Of a DNA stretch of 64,000 nucleotides, positions 34,687 through 43,680 are shown in pieces (the first letter of the stretch is position 1; each line of letters opens with the position of its first letter). The notes beneath the pieces are model-generated. The model ran no database searches. It saw nothing but the letters and a program-made list of their open reading frames with translations, and was not told the origin of the DNA. A program made the position numbers and the translations under genes. Origin of the DNA: Phormidium sp. FACHB-1136 (lineage in GTDB: Bacteria > Cyanobacteriota > Cyanobacteriia > Phormidesmidales > Phormidesmidaceae); contig NZ_JACJRS010000010.1 in assembly GCF_014697375.1 (NCBI RefSeq), positions 1 to 64,000 on the forward strand. The letters are read 5' to 3'.

Positions 34687-37323
34687 ATGGCAACCCCAGA
34701 AGAGCGTATCGTTCCCACCGATCTACGCAACGAAATGGAGAGCTCTTATCTGGAATACGCCATGAGCGTAATCGTGGGGCGAGCCTTGCCCGATGCCAGG
34801 GACGGCCTCAAGCCGGTGCATCGCCGCATTCTCTACGCCATGCACGAACTGGGCTTAGCGGCGGATCGGCCCTTTAGAAAGTGTGCCCGTGTGGTGGGGG
34901 AAGTGCTGGGTAAGTATCACCCCCACGGCGATACGGCGGTTTACGATGCCCTGGTGCGGATGGCCCAGGATTTTTCGATGCGGTCACCGCTGATTAACGG
35001 CCACGGCAACTTTGGCTCCATCGATAACGACCCTCCGGCGGCGATGCGATACACCGAGTGTCGCCTGCAATCCCTGACGAGCGACTCGCTATTGCAGGAT
35101 ATTGAGTCGGAAACCGTCGATTTTGCCGATAACTTCGATGGTTCCCAGCAGGAACCCGTGGTATTGCCCTCGCGCTTGCCCCAGCTTTTGCTGAATGGGT
35201 CTTCCGGCATTGCCGTGGGTATGGCGACAAATATTCCGCCCCACAACCCCGGTGAACTGATCGACGGCGTGATTGCCCTGATCCACAACCCCGACATCAC
35301 CACCGCCGAGCTGATGGAGATTATCCCCGGCCCCGATTTCCCCACGGGCGGGCAAATCCTGGGCCGCAGCGGCATCCGCGATGCCTACAACACCGGGCGC
35401 GGTTCCGTCACCATGCGCGGTGTGGCCAGTATGGAAACCATCGAACACCGGGGCCGACCCGACCGGGAAGCGATCATTATCACCGAACTGCCCTACCAAA
35501 CCAACAAAGCGGGCATGATCGAGCGCATCGCCGAAATGGTGAACGAGCGCAAGCTAGAGGGCATTTCCGACATCCGCGACGAAAGCGACCGCGACGGGAT
35601 GCGCATCGTCATCGAACTGAAGCGCGACGCCTACCCCCGTGTGGTGCTGAACAACCTTTATAAGCAAACGCCGCTGCAAAACAACTTCGGTGTTAACATG
35701 CTGGCCCTGGTGAACGGGGAACCCCAACTGCTGGGCCTGAAGCGAATGCTGGAGGTGTTCCTAGAGTTTCGGGAAGAGACCATTACCCGCCGCACCCGCT
35801 ACGAGCTGCGTAAGGCCGAAGAACGGGATCACATTCTCCAGGGCTACCTAATTGCCCTGGCCAATTTGGACGCGGTGATTGCCCTGATTCGCCACGCCGC
35901 CGACACCCCCACCGCCAAGCAGGAACTAATGGACACCTACGGCCTCTCCGAGGTGCAGGCCGATGCCATTCTGCAAATGCAGCTCCGACGGTTAACGGCC
36001 CTGGAAGCCGACAAAATCCAGAGCGAGCACGAAGACCTGATGGCCAAAATCACCGACCTTCAGGATATTTTGGCCCGTCGGGAGCGCATCCTGGAGATCA
36101 TCATCACCGAACTGGGCGACCTGAAGGCCAAGCACAACACCCCCCGCCGCACCACCATCGAAATGGACGAGGGCGAACTCACCGACATTTCCCTAATTGC
36201 CAACGAGCAGGTGGTGATTTTGGTGACGGATCAGGGCTACATCAAGCGGATGCCCGTCACCACCTTTGAGGCCCAAAGCCGCGCCACCCGTGGCAAAGCC
36301 GGAGCCAAGATGAAGGAGGACGACGGCGTTCAGCACTTCATCACCTGCTACACCCACGATTACCTGATGTTCTTCAGCGACCGGGGCGTGGCCTACTCCA
36401 TGCGGGCCTACCAGGTGCCGGAAGGTTCACGGGCGGCGCGGGGTATCCCCATCGTGCAAATGCTGCCCATCCCCAAGGAAGAGGTGATTACCTCGGTGCT
36501 GGCGGTGCGCGAATTCACCGACGAAGACTATCTGGTGATGCTGACGCGGGGCGGCTTCGTCAAAAAAACGGCCCTTTCTGCCTTCAGCAACATCCGCGCC
36601 AACGGCCTGATCGCCATTTCCCTCGAAGAAGGGGATCAACTGCGCTGGGTGCGCCTCGCCCGCAGCACCGACAGCATTCTGATCGGTTCCCGCCACGGCA
36701 TGACCATCCACTTTAAGGTAGACGACGACCAGCTCCGGCCCCTGGGACGGCCCACTCGCGGCGTGCGGGCCATGGCCCTGCGCGATGGCGATGAGCTAAT
36801 CAGCATGGACATTCTGCCCAGCCAAGTCGTCGAAGCGGTGCAGGCCGCCACCGATAGTGAGAGCGAAGACGATGAAGATACCGTTGCCGCCACCAACGAT
36901 CCCGGCCCCTGGGTGCTGGTGATCACCGCCTCCGGGTTGGGTAAGCGAGTGCCTGTATCCAAATTCCGGCTACAAAATCGGGCTGGCCTCGGTCTAAAAG
37001 CAATCAAATTCCGCAAAGATGACGATACCCTGGCGGCTCTCTTGGTCGTGGGCGATGGTGATGAGTTAATGCTGGTGACCAACCGAGGCATCATCATTCG
37101 CCAGCGAGTGAACGACATCTCGATTCAGTCCCGCCCTGCCACCGGGGTACGGCTGCAACGCCTAGACGGAGAAGACGCCATCGCCGCCGTGGCCGTGGTG
37201 CCTCCCGCCCTCCAGGAACCGGGGGATGACAGCAGCGCCGCTGAAGATGCCACCTCCGAAGAGATCGCCACCGAGATCGCCGCTGAGGACGCAGCCACGG
37301 ACGTGGTCACCGAAGAAGCCTAA
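34687..37323 (+). CDS. gyrA: DNA gyrase subunit A
   Basis: 878 residues from ATG 34687 (an in-frame TTG at 34681 is less likely). Breakage-reunion domain with catalytic Tyr122 (AMRYTECRL) and quinolone-pocket residues Thr83 and Asp87 in [14 protein letters not shown] coiled coil follows (about 360-500), then a six-blade beta-pinwheel. The GyrA-box region reads [10 protein letters not shown], a loose version of QRRGGKG, so ParC is a weaker alternative. Odd points are an acidic insert (SESEDDEDT) inside the pinwheel and a 30-residue Glu/Asp/Ala-rich tail. Gyrase introduces negative supercoils with GyrB, which is not in the window. Confidence 0.95.
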   Translation: MATPEERIVPTDLRNEMESSYLEYAMSVIVGRALPDARDGLKPVHRRILYAMHELGLAADRPFRKCARVVGEVLGKYHPHGDTAVYDALVRMAQDFSMRSPLINGHGNFGSIDNDPPAAMRYTECRLQSLTSDSLLQDIESETVDFADNFDGSQQEPVVLPSRLPQLLLNGSSGIAVGMATNIPPHNPGELIDGVIALIHNPDITTAELMEIIPGPDFPTGGQILGRSGIRDAYNTGRGSVTMRGVASMETIEHRGRPDREAIIITELPYQTNKAGMIERIAEMVNERKLEGISDIRDESDRDGMRIVIELKRDAYPRVVLNNLYKQTPLQNNFGVNMLALVNGEPQLLGLKRMLEVFLEFREETITRRTRYELRKAEERDHILQGYLIALANLDAVIALIRHAADTPTAKQELMDTYGLSEVQADAILQMQLRRLTALEADKIQSEHEDLMAKITDLQDILARRERILEIIITELGDLKAKHNTPRRTTIEMDEGELTDISLIANEQVVILVTDQGYIKRMPVTTFEAQSRATRGKAGAKMKEDDGVQHFITCYTHDYLMFFSDRGVAYSMRAYQVPEGSRAARGIPIVQMLPIPKEEVITSVLAVREFTDEDYLVMLTRGGFVKKTALSAFSNIRANGLIAISLEEGDQLRWVRLARSTDSILIGSRHGMTIHFKVDDDQLRPLGRPTRGVRAMALRDGDELISMDILPSQVVEAVQAATDSESEDDEDTVAATNDPGPWVLVITASGLGKRVPVSKFRLQNRAGLGLKAIKFRKDDDTLAALLVVGDGDELMLVTNRGIIIRQRVNDISIQSRPATGVRLQRLDGEDAIAAVAVVPPALQEPGDDSSAAEDATSEEIATEIAAEDAATDVVTEEA

Positions 37324-37345
37324 CCCCCAAACAACACCCCCCGTA

Positions 37346-37366
37346 GGGGCGCGGTCTCCTCGCCCC
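37346..37366. repeat. Dispersed palindrome, short copy
   Basis: GGGGCG-CGGTCTCCT-CGCCCC with the preceding CGTA, 22 bases after the gyrA stop. Same family as copy A. Confidence 0.75.
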
Positions 37367-37400
37367 TGTCCACATCCTCGACCATGCCTCGAACCATGGG

Positions 37401-38531
37401 CTAAAAATCCACGCCGCGTTTGAGGTCGATACCCTTTTCGGCATAGTGTTTGTGGTTAAACACCTCGGAGTGGGTGCTGGCCAGGTCAAAGTAGGCGGGT
37501 TGGTTTTGGCAACGCCCGGTGATAATAACTTCAGTATCCTTGGGCTTACGCAGCAGGGCTTGGACGATGGGTTCTTCGGGCAAAAGTTCGAGATCCACCG
37601 TGGGGTTGAGTTCGTCCAGAATAATGGTTTTGTATAACCCAGAGGCGATGGCGGTGCAGGCAACTTCCCAGCCCCGTTCGGCTTCCACGTAGTCGATTTC
37701 CTGTTGTTGTCCGCGCCAAACGATGGCATCTCGGCCACAGCGTTGATGATCGACGAGGTTGGGGTAAATCTTGCGCAGGGCGGCGATAGCGGCGTCTTCG
37801 GTGTAGCCGTTGCCCCCCTTGAGCCATTGAATAATCAGCACCCGGTGGGAGAGGTCTTGGCCAATGCCGCGCCCAATGGCTTGCAGGGCTTTGCCCAGGG
37901 CGCTGGTGGATTTGCCCTTGCCCGCCCCGGTGTAGATTTCGATGCCCTCTAGCCCTGGAATGCCGGAGGCGTGGATCTGGGGCTTCATTTCGGAATGGAG
38001 GTTGGCGATGTCGAGGAGGGGTCGGGGGGCAGACCGTCCGGTGGCAATGATTTCCAGGTGGTCGGGTTTGCGGCGCAGGGTCTTCACCACCTCTTCCACG
38101 GCCAGCAGGCCCAGGTCTAGCACCGGGTTGATTTCATCGAGCACCACCACGGAGTAGAGCCCGGAGACAATTGCCCCCTTGGCCACATCCCACCCTCGCT
38201 GGGCCTCCTGCTTGTCGAACTTGGTAATCTCGTCGGGGCCAAAGAATTCTGACCGTCCGGTGCGTACCTGGTCGATTAGGTGGGGAAAGCCGCGCTGGAG
38301 GGCTTCGATGGCGGCGTCTTCGTCGTAGGTACGGCCTGGGCCTTTGAGGAAGCGCAGCAGTAGCACCCGGCTTTCCATAAAATTTTGAATGCCTAGCCCG
38401 ATAGAACGTAGCACCACCCCCAAAGCCACCTGGGATTTGCCCTTGCCCTCGCCATCGTAGACATGCACCTGCCCCGTCAGCCGTTCATTGGTTTGTTGGG
38501 CCGTGCGAATGCCAATACCAGTTCTAACCAT
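37401..38531 (-). CDS. cobO: Corrinoid adenosyltransferase, duplicated-domain form
   Basis: 376 residues, twice the usual CobA/CobO length. The two halves (about 20-190 and 195-370) are homologous, each with its own ATP-binding P-loop: GEGKGKSQ near 27-34 and GAGKGKST near 200. Each also has a VLDEI/ILDELNP motif and a D/TEVIITGR-type strand (LEIIATGRSAPRP, TEVIITGRCQNQP). It adenosylates cob(I)yrinate diamide in coenzyme B12 synthesis. Whether both sites are active is unknown. Convergent with gyrA, transcribed alone. Confidence 0.93.
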   Translation of the reverse strand: MVRTGIGIRTAQQTNERLTGQVHVYDGEGKGKSQVALGVVLRSIGLGIQNFMESRVLLLRFLKGPGRTYDEDAAIEALQRGFPHLIDQVRTGRSEFFGPDEITKFDKQEAQRGWDVAKGAIVSGLYSVVVLDEINPVLDLGLLAVEEVVKTLRRKPDHLEIIATGRSAPRPLLDIANLHSEMKPQIHASGIPGLEGIEIYTGAGKGKSTSALGKALQAIGRGIGQDLSHRVLIIQWLKGGNGYTEDAAIAALRKIYPNLVDHQRCGRDAIVWRGQQQEIDYVEAERGWEVACTAIASGLYKTIILDELNPTVDLELLPEEPIVQALLRKPKDTEVIITGRCQNQPAYFDLASTHSEVFNHKHYAEKGIDLKRGVDF

Positions 38532-38646
38532 AGGAATGTTGAGGGTGAGGGCAGCCAGAGGTTAATTTTAGCGAAAGCTGGCGACGCCCTACGCCCAATT
38601 TGCCACTCAGCAGTATCCTTAAAACCATTTGCTACCCAATGCTGCG

Positions 38647-39228
38647 ATGTCCCCTACGGATTTATTGGCGGATCTGGGGTTAATCCCCATCAAGGCCATG
38701 GTGTTTCAGTCCATGCTGTTGCTGGTGGCCATTGCCCTAGAGGCCATGGTGCTACGTCAACACCTGCGTCTGGGTTACCAAACCAGTGTGCAGTATGCCG
38801 CTACCATCAACCTGCTGGCCACTAGCCTGGGCTGGATTGCCTTCCTCAGCCTAGAGGCGGTGCTGCCCACGCCCCTTCGCCAGCAAGTGATGAGCTATGT
38901 GCTGTTCAACCGTTTTTTTCCCAATGACTGGCTGGAGGCACTGCCTGTGATGATGGTGATGGCGGCCATCGTGGTGTTTTTTGCCACCTACTGGGTCAAG
39001 CTCCAAAGCCTGAGTGCCTTGGTGGCGCTACTGGGCAAGGCTCCTGTGTTGGAGGCTCCTGCCCTGTCTGACCGCCCTGGCCGCAGTCGTTCTGCTCGCC
39101 GAGGAGCCCCCTCTGCGGCCCGTTCTCGCACAGCGACTTACACCGTGGCGGTGCTTCATGCCAACGCCCTGAGCTTTACCGTCATTGTCCTCCTGCTGTT
39201 CCTCCAACTTCAGGTCGTGCTGCCATGA
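38647..39228 (+). CDS. fraC: FraC-like filament-integrity membrane protein
   Basis: 193 residues with four membrane helices (about 15-35, 52-74, 103-121, 175-192) and a basic Ser/Arg-rich loop (GRSRSARRGAPSAARSR). Size, topology and the order of the next two genes match Anabaena FraC, a septum-located protein needed for filament integrity and intercellular transfer. I start at ATG 38647 rather than TTG 38629. The stop overlaps the fraD start (ATGA), so they are translated together. Identification rests partly on synteny. Confidence 0.8.
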   Translation: MSPTDLLADLGLIPIKAMVFQSMLLLVAIALEAMVLRQHLRLGYQTSVQYAATINLLATSLGWIAFLSLEAVLPTPLRQQVMSYVLFNRFFPNDWLEALPVMMVMAAIVVFFATYWVKLQSLSALVALLGKAPVLEAPALSDRPGRSRSARRGAPSAARSRTATYTVAVLHANALSFTVIVLLLFLQLQVVLP

Positions 39229-40205
39229 TGCCGTTCTTGCCGCCCCAATTCGCCCAGATCAAAACGGCCCTCTGGCCCAAGTCGGCCTTTTCCTGGCCCA
39301 CGGTCATCTACATGAGCCTGATCTCCTGGCTGATGTCAGGGATCAGCCGTCTATTGGGGGCAAGTGCCTTTACCGTGGGGCTGATGGCCACCCTGGCCTG
39401 GATTTTTTTGGCGCTAGGCGTGGGCTGGGCCTGCGAGGCTCAGAAGATTAAGCCCTTTGGCCTGTCCATTGCCCCTTGGGTGTCCGGGGGCATTCTGTGC
39501 CTGTTTTTGTTTGGATCCTGGGGAGGGGCATGGCTTCAGCCCGCCCTAATTAGCTGGCCGCTGATGTCCTTTTTAGTGGTGGCGGTGCCCAATGTGCTGA
39601 GTTGGGAGTTGCGCCCTAAGCGGCCCTCCCCAGCGATGCGCCAAAGCTTAGCCCTCTTGCTGGGCCTGAGCTTGCTGCTCAGCAGTTGGTTTCAGTTTTA
39701 CTTCCGTATCCAAACCTGGTTGCGCGATTACCCCAGCCTCATTGCCGACCAGTTTGACCACAGCGCCTTTGTCTACCGCCTTCCTGGCCAAACCATGGCC
39801 CTCTCGGCGGGGGTAAGCCACCTCACGGAGGCGGAACGCTTAATTAAGGCACAAATCCACGACAAACCCTGGTCCTGGGTCGAACGCTGGCTACTCAACC
39901 AGGAAGGCCAACAGCAAACGCTCCAGCGCCAGGTGCAGATCAACCAGCCCGACTCCCCAGAGAATAAACTGTGGCACCTCAGCCTCAAGCCCACCACTCA
40001 GGGGAATGGCTACAATCTCATGCTTCGCGCCCAGTGGCTTGGCCCCAGCGCCAACGGGGATGGCTATTATTTTGAAAAAGCCTGCGAAGTCTTGCCCATA
40101 ACCCAGCCCACCGCCAGCGGCGTTACCGAAACCACGGCCACCACCACCCCATGGGCACAGGTGCGCTGCCAGCTAGAAACCCCCCTGCGCTACGGCCAGC
40201 CCTAA
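39225..40205 (+). CDS. fraD: FraD-like septal junction protein
   Basis: 326 residues: five membrane helices in the first 160 residues, then a periplasmic domain of about 160 residues (YRLPGQTMALSAGVSHLTEAE, DKPWSWVERWL, WHLSLKP). This is the FraD layout; in Anabaena FraD forms the plug of septal junction channels. It overlaps fraC by four bases. ATG 39228 is an alternative start. Confidence 0.82.
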   Translation: MMPFLPPQFAQIKTALWPKSAFSWPTVIYMSLISWLMSGISRLLGASAFTVGLMATLAWIFLALGVGWACEAQKIKPFGLSIAPWVSGGILCLFLFGSWGGAWLQPALISWPLMSFLVVAVPNVLSWELRPKRPSPAMRQSLALLLGLSLLLSSWFQFYFRIQTWLRDYPSLIADQFDHSAFVYRLPGQTMALSAGVSHLTEAERLIKAQIHDKPWSWVERWLLNQEGQQQTLQRQVQINQPDSPENKLWHLSLKPTTQGNGYNLMLRAQWLGPSANGDGYYFEKACEVLPITQPTASGVTETTATTTPWAQVRCQLETPLRYGQP

Positions 40206-40250
40206 ACCTCGTACACTAGCAAAGGCAACGCAGAAGGAGGGTCAAAACCC

Positions 40251-41030
40251 ATGGTTCTGTCTCGCATCGTGGTGATTGCGCGTAACGTATTTCTAGAGGT
40301 GATCCGAGATCGCATCCTCTACCTAATGGCTCTGTTTGCCCTGTTGATGCTACTGGCAACCCTCCTGCTCCCGCAGGTTTCGGCAGGAACAGAACAGAAA
40401 ATCATCCTGGATCTGGGCCTCGCCGCCATGCACCTGCTCAGCGTCATCATTGCGGTGTTTGTGGGCACGGGCCTGGTGAACAAAGAAATTGAAAAGCGTA
40501 CGGTGCTGGTGTTGCTGGCCAAGCCCGTCAGCCCATGGGAGTTCATTGTGGGCAAACATCTGGGACTGTCGGCGGTGTTAGCGGTGCTGTTGGCAGGCCT
40601 GGGGTTGATGTTTGCCACCATGCTGGTCACCACTGGAGTCCCCTTCTCCTTCCCAAGCTTGGCCCTGGCCACGGGCTTTATGCTGCTGGAGGCCATGCTG
40701 CTGACGGCGGTGGCGATCTTGTTTGGCGTGTTTACCAGTTCTCTGCTGGCCACCCTGCTCACCTTTGCCGTATACCTAATGGGCCACCTCACCCAGGATT
40801 TAGTCGCCTTTTCCAAAGTTGCCGAAAATCCGGGTCTTCAGCGTCTCACCCAGGGCATCTATCTGGTGCTGCCCGATCTCGAACGCCTCAACCTGCGCAA
40901 TCTCGCGGTCTATGGCCTCGAACTGCTGCCCGATCCCCTCACCCTGTTGGCCCACCTGGCCTACGCCCTCCTCTACAGTGCCCTGCTGCTGCTGTTGGCC
41001 ACCGTGGTCTTCTCCCGCCGCCAGTTCTAG
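40251..41030 (+). CDS. fraE: FraE-like ABC-2 type permease
   Basis: 259 residues with six membrane helices and the ABC-2 permease pattern IARNVFLEVIRDRILYLMALFALLM and FVGTGLVNKEIEKRTVLVLLAKPVSPWEFIVGKHLG. In Anabaena fraE is the third gene of the fraC operon and is required for filament integrity and heterocyst maturation. AAGGAGG lies ten bases before the ATG and 45 bases separate it from fraD. No cognate ATPase is adjacent. Confidence 0.85.
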   Translation: MVLSRIVVIARNVFLEVIRDRILYLMALFALLMLLATLLLPQVSAGTEQKIILDLGLAAMHLLSVIIAVFVGTGLVNKEIEKRTVLVLLAKPVSPWEFIVGKHLGLSAVLAVLLAGLGLMFATMLVTTGVPFSFPSLALATGFMLLEAMLLTAVAILFGVFTSSLLATLLTFAVYLMGHLTQDLVAFSKVAENPGLQRLTQGIYLVLPDLERLNLRNLAVYGLELLPDPLTLLAHLAYALLYSALLLLLATVVFSRRQF

Positions 41031-41369
41031 GCCCAGATTCACCCAGATCTCACCTTAGGTTCGGTCGTGTAATGTCGCGGAGTTAGTGTAATTTGAGGGG
41101 AACTAGGCACCGATCTCTGGGATCACCGTTGGCCTATAGCGGATTTCACTCAGTTGAGGTGCATCGCGATGATCCCCCCAGCCCCTTATCAAGGGGGGCA
41201 AGCGTAAAACTTAGACCGCCAGATACCGGGGGGATCTAGAACGAAGCAATCGTGTCCCTCACTCCATGGAGAACCGCTATAGGGGAAATCCAAAGTTTGG
41301 TAGCGTGGATAACGGCGGAGTGTAGACCCCCGTTGGAATCATGAATCAGCGATTGGGAGCAGTGAATCT
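41031..41369. other. 339-base gap between fraE and gltA
   Basis: It holds a copy of the CCCC..AAGGGGGG dispersed repeat (41171-41199), related to those at 18531-18652, with a second GATACCGGGGGGATC piece at 41222-41236. GGGAG lies upstream of the gltA ATG. No gene is seen. Confidence 0.6.
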
Positions 41370-42545
41370 ATGACCGTATGTGAGTACAGACCTGGCCTAG
41401 AAGGGGTTCCAGCCACCCAATCCAGCATTAGCTACGTAGATGGACAGGCGGGCATCCTGGAATACCGGGGTATTCGGATTGAGGATCTGGCCCAGCACAG
41501 CACCTTTTTAGAAACCGCCTACCTGTTGATCTGGGGCGGACTGCCCTCCAAGGTGGAACTGGAGGCTTTTGAACACGAAATTCGCTACCACCGTCGCCTC
41601 AAATACCGCATTCGCGACATGATGAAATGCTTCCCAGAGAGCGGTCACCCCATGGACGCCCTACAAGCCTGTGCCGCAGCCCTGGGGCTGTTCTATTCTC
41701 GGCGGGCGCTGGATAATCCGGTCTACATTCAAAAAGCCGTCGTGCGACTCCTGGCCAAAATCCCCACCATGGTGGCTGCGTTTCAACTGATGCGGAAGGG
41801 CAACGACCCCGTCCAGCCCCGTGATGACCTAGGCTACGCCGCCAACTTTCTCTATATGCTAAACGAACGGGAGCCCGACCCCCTCGCGGCCCGAATTTTT
41901 GACATTTGCCTCACCCTCCACGCCGAGCACACCATCAACGCCTCCACCTTTTCGGCCATGGTGACGGCTTCCACCTTGACCGATCCCTACGCCGTGGTGG
42001 CCTCCGCCGTGGGTACCCTGGCGGGGCCGCTCCACGGCGGGGCCAACGAAGAGGTGATCGACATGCTCCAACAGATTGGCTCCGTGGAAAACGTGCGCCC
42101 CTTTGTAGATCGCTGCATTGCCGAAAAGTCTAAAATCATGGGTTTTGGCCACCGGGTCTACAAAGTGAAAGACCCTCGTGCCACCATCCTGCAAGGCCTG
42201 GCCGAACAACTGTTTGAAAAATTTGGCCAGGACGAATACTACGAAATCGCCCTAGAAATGGAGCAGGCCGTCTCCGAGAAGCTGGGCCATAAGGGCATTT
42301 ATCCCAACGTAGACTTCTACTCTGGCCTGGTCTACCGCAAGCTGGGCATCCCCACCGATCTGTTCACCCCTGTCTTCGCCATTGCACGGGTAGCAGGCTG
42401 GCTGGCCCACTGGAAAGAACAACTGGGCGAAAACCGCATCTTCCGACCCACCCAAATCTACACCGGGCCACGGCAGCAGGGCTATGTGGGCATCGAAGAT
42501 CGCCCCCAAATTTGGGATAAGCAATTTGCGGCCCCCTCTGTCTAG
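41370..42545 (+). CDS. gltA: Citrate synthase
   Basis: 391 residues. Condenses acetyl-CoA with oxaloacetate. Catalytic residues are visible: His in LHAEHTINASTF, His in GPLHGGANEEV and Asp in PNVDFYSGLVY, with GFGHRVYKVKDPRA binding substrate. The length fits the short bacterial/archaeal-like type found in cyanobacteria. It is transcribed alone and ends in a strong terminator. Confidence 0.97.
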   Translation: MTVCEYRPGLEGVPATQSSISYVDGQAGILEYRGIRIEDLAQHSTFLETAYLLIWGGLPSKVELEAFEHEIRYHRRLKYRIRDMMKCFPESGHPMDALQACAAALGLFYSRRALDNPVYIQKAVVRLLAKIPTMVAAFQLMRKGNDPVQPRDDLGYAANFLYMLNEREPDPLAARIFDICLTLHAEHTINASTFSAMVTASTLTDPYAVVASAVGTLAGPLHGGANEEVIDMLQQIGSVENVRPFVDRCIAEKSKIMGFGHRVYKVKDPRATILQGLAEQLFEKFGQDEYYEIALEMEQAVSEKLGHKGIYPNVDFYSGLVYRKLGIPTDLFTPVFAIARVAGWLAHWKEQLGENRIFRPTQIYTGPRQQGYVGIEDRPQIWDKQFAAPSV

Positions 42546-42862
42546 CCTCTATCTAGCAGGATCCCCCTGATGGGTCTTACCCCTCTGGGCAACCGCTGTT
42601 AACGGTTCGATGATAGGTACAGTGACGATTTTCAGGAACTCCTGCCCCTCTACCCTTGGGTAGAGGGGTTTTTGTTGGCCCCATGGGTGGATCGCGCCAG
42701 GGGCATGGCCCCGGTCAGGTAACGGCAGAATTTTGGCCCCTGTGATATGCTGGGCGGAGTTAGTTGATGGTTGACTTGCCGCCTGCGTCAGATTTGTCTT
42801 AGGTCTAGGTACATCTCCAGAAAACTGCATACCCCCACATTTCATTGTTTGGAGATGTTTCT
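42546..42862. other. 317-base gap: gltA terminator and rbp leader
   Basis: It contains the gltA terminator at 42645-42673, then about 190 bases that should carry the promoter and 5' leader of the RNA-binding protein gene. Cyanobacterial rbp genes are often cold-induced through long leaders, but no specific element is recognised. Confidence 0.5.
42645..42673 (+). terminator. Intrinsic terminator after gltA
   Basis: CCCCTCTACCC pairs with GGGTAGAGGGG across a minimal loop, followed by TTTTT. It starts 100 bases after the gltA stop. Confidence 0.9.
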
Positions 42863-43159
42863 ATGTCGATCTACGTTGGCAACCTATCCTTCGATGCCAC
42901 CCAAGCGGATATCAGTGAAGTCTTTGCCGAATATGGCAGCGTCAGCCGTGTGAGCCTGCCCACCGACCGGGAAACAGGCCGTCCCCGTGGCTTTGCCTTT
43001 GTGGAAATGGGCTCCGAGGCCGAAGAAGATGCCGCCATCAGCGCCCTAGATGGTGCCGAATGGATGGGCCGAGATCTCAAGGTCAACAAAGCTCGCCCCC
43101 GCGAATCTCGCCCCTCCGATGGCAGCGGCTGGAACAACAGCCGTCGTGATCGCCGCTAG
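42863..43159 (+). CDS. RRM-type RNA-binding protein
   Basis: 98 residues from ATG 42863, which has GGAG upstream; the frame extends to a TTG at 42845. One RRM domain: RNP2 SIYVGNLSF, RNP1 RGFAFVEM, and a short Arg/Gly/Ser/Asn tail (WNNSRRDRR). These Rbp proteins resemble plant glycine-rich RNA-binding proteins and respond to cold. In several cyanobacteria an rbp gene precedes rpsU, as here. Confidence 0.93.
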   Translation: MSIYVGNLSFDATQADISEVFAEYGSVSRVSLPTDRETGRPRGFAFVEMGSEAEEDAAISALDGAEWMGRDLKVNKARPRESRPSDGSGWNNSRRDRR

Positions 43160-43285
43160 GTCATCCCTGTCTCTAGCTCCAGTCTGTCCCCACCATGCCC
43201 AAGATTGCACGAGTGGGGTTCAGCCTAGGGCCGCGTCAGTTTCCTAAGCACATTCTTCAACGTCGCTAGGGTATACCCAAGTAGA

Positions 43286-43323
43286 GCCCTGGGATCCATC
43301 CCGGCGATCCTAGGGCGGTTTTC
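43286..43323 (+). terminator. Likely intrinsic terminator between rbp and rpsU
   Basis: GCCCTGGGATC pairs with GATCCTAGGGC (one G-T) and is followed by GGTTTTCC. It may attenuate rather than block transcription into rpsU. Confidence 0.65.
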
Positions 43324-43369
43324 CTCTGACCAATCCTATTCCCCTGCCCTGCACCCCATTAACCCGCAG

Positions 43370-43388
43370 GGGCAAGGTCTCCTTGCCC
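43370..43388. repeat. Dispersed palindrome, short copy
   Basis: GGGCAAGG-TCT-CCTTGCCC, a perfect 8-bp stem with the family's TCT loop. Both arms differ from copy A at the matching position, so pairing is kept. Confidence 0.85.
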
Positions 43389-43454
43389 TTACCCCCTGGG
43401 AGGACCCCATCGGGATTTGGAATCACCTCATTGCTGTTACGTTAAGGAGCACCC

Positions 43455-43643
43455 ATGGCCCAAGTTGTTTTGGGAGAAGACGAAAACATTGAATCAGCCC
43501 TTCGCCGCTTCAAGCGGAAAGTATCACGGGCCGGAATTTTTTCCGATATGAGAAAAAATCGCCATTTTGAAACCCCCATCGAAAAGCGCAAACGCAAAAC
43601 CCTAGCCCGCCACAAGCAACGCCGCTGGGGATCTAAGCGCTAG
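43455..43643 (+). CDS. rpsU: Ribosomal protein bS21
   Basis: 62 residues, very basic, typical S21 ([46 protein letters not shown]). It helps base-pairing between mRNA and the 16S 3' end on the small subunit. AAGGAG lies six to seven bases before the ATG. Confidence 0.97.
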   Translation: MAQVVLGEDENIESALRRFKRKVSRAGIFSDMRKNRHFETPIEKRKRKTLARHKQRRWGSKR

Positions 43644-43680
43644 GGTTCTTATCATCTACCGGGTTTTGGCTGGGGATCGC

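Noticed and set aside
38532-38646. Cobalamin riboswitch before cobO
   Set aside because: Only about 115 bases separate cobO from fraC and no riboswitch-like pairing was recognised.
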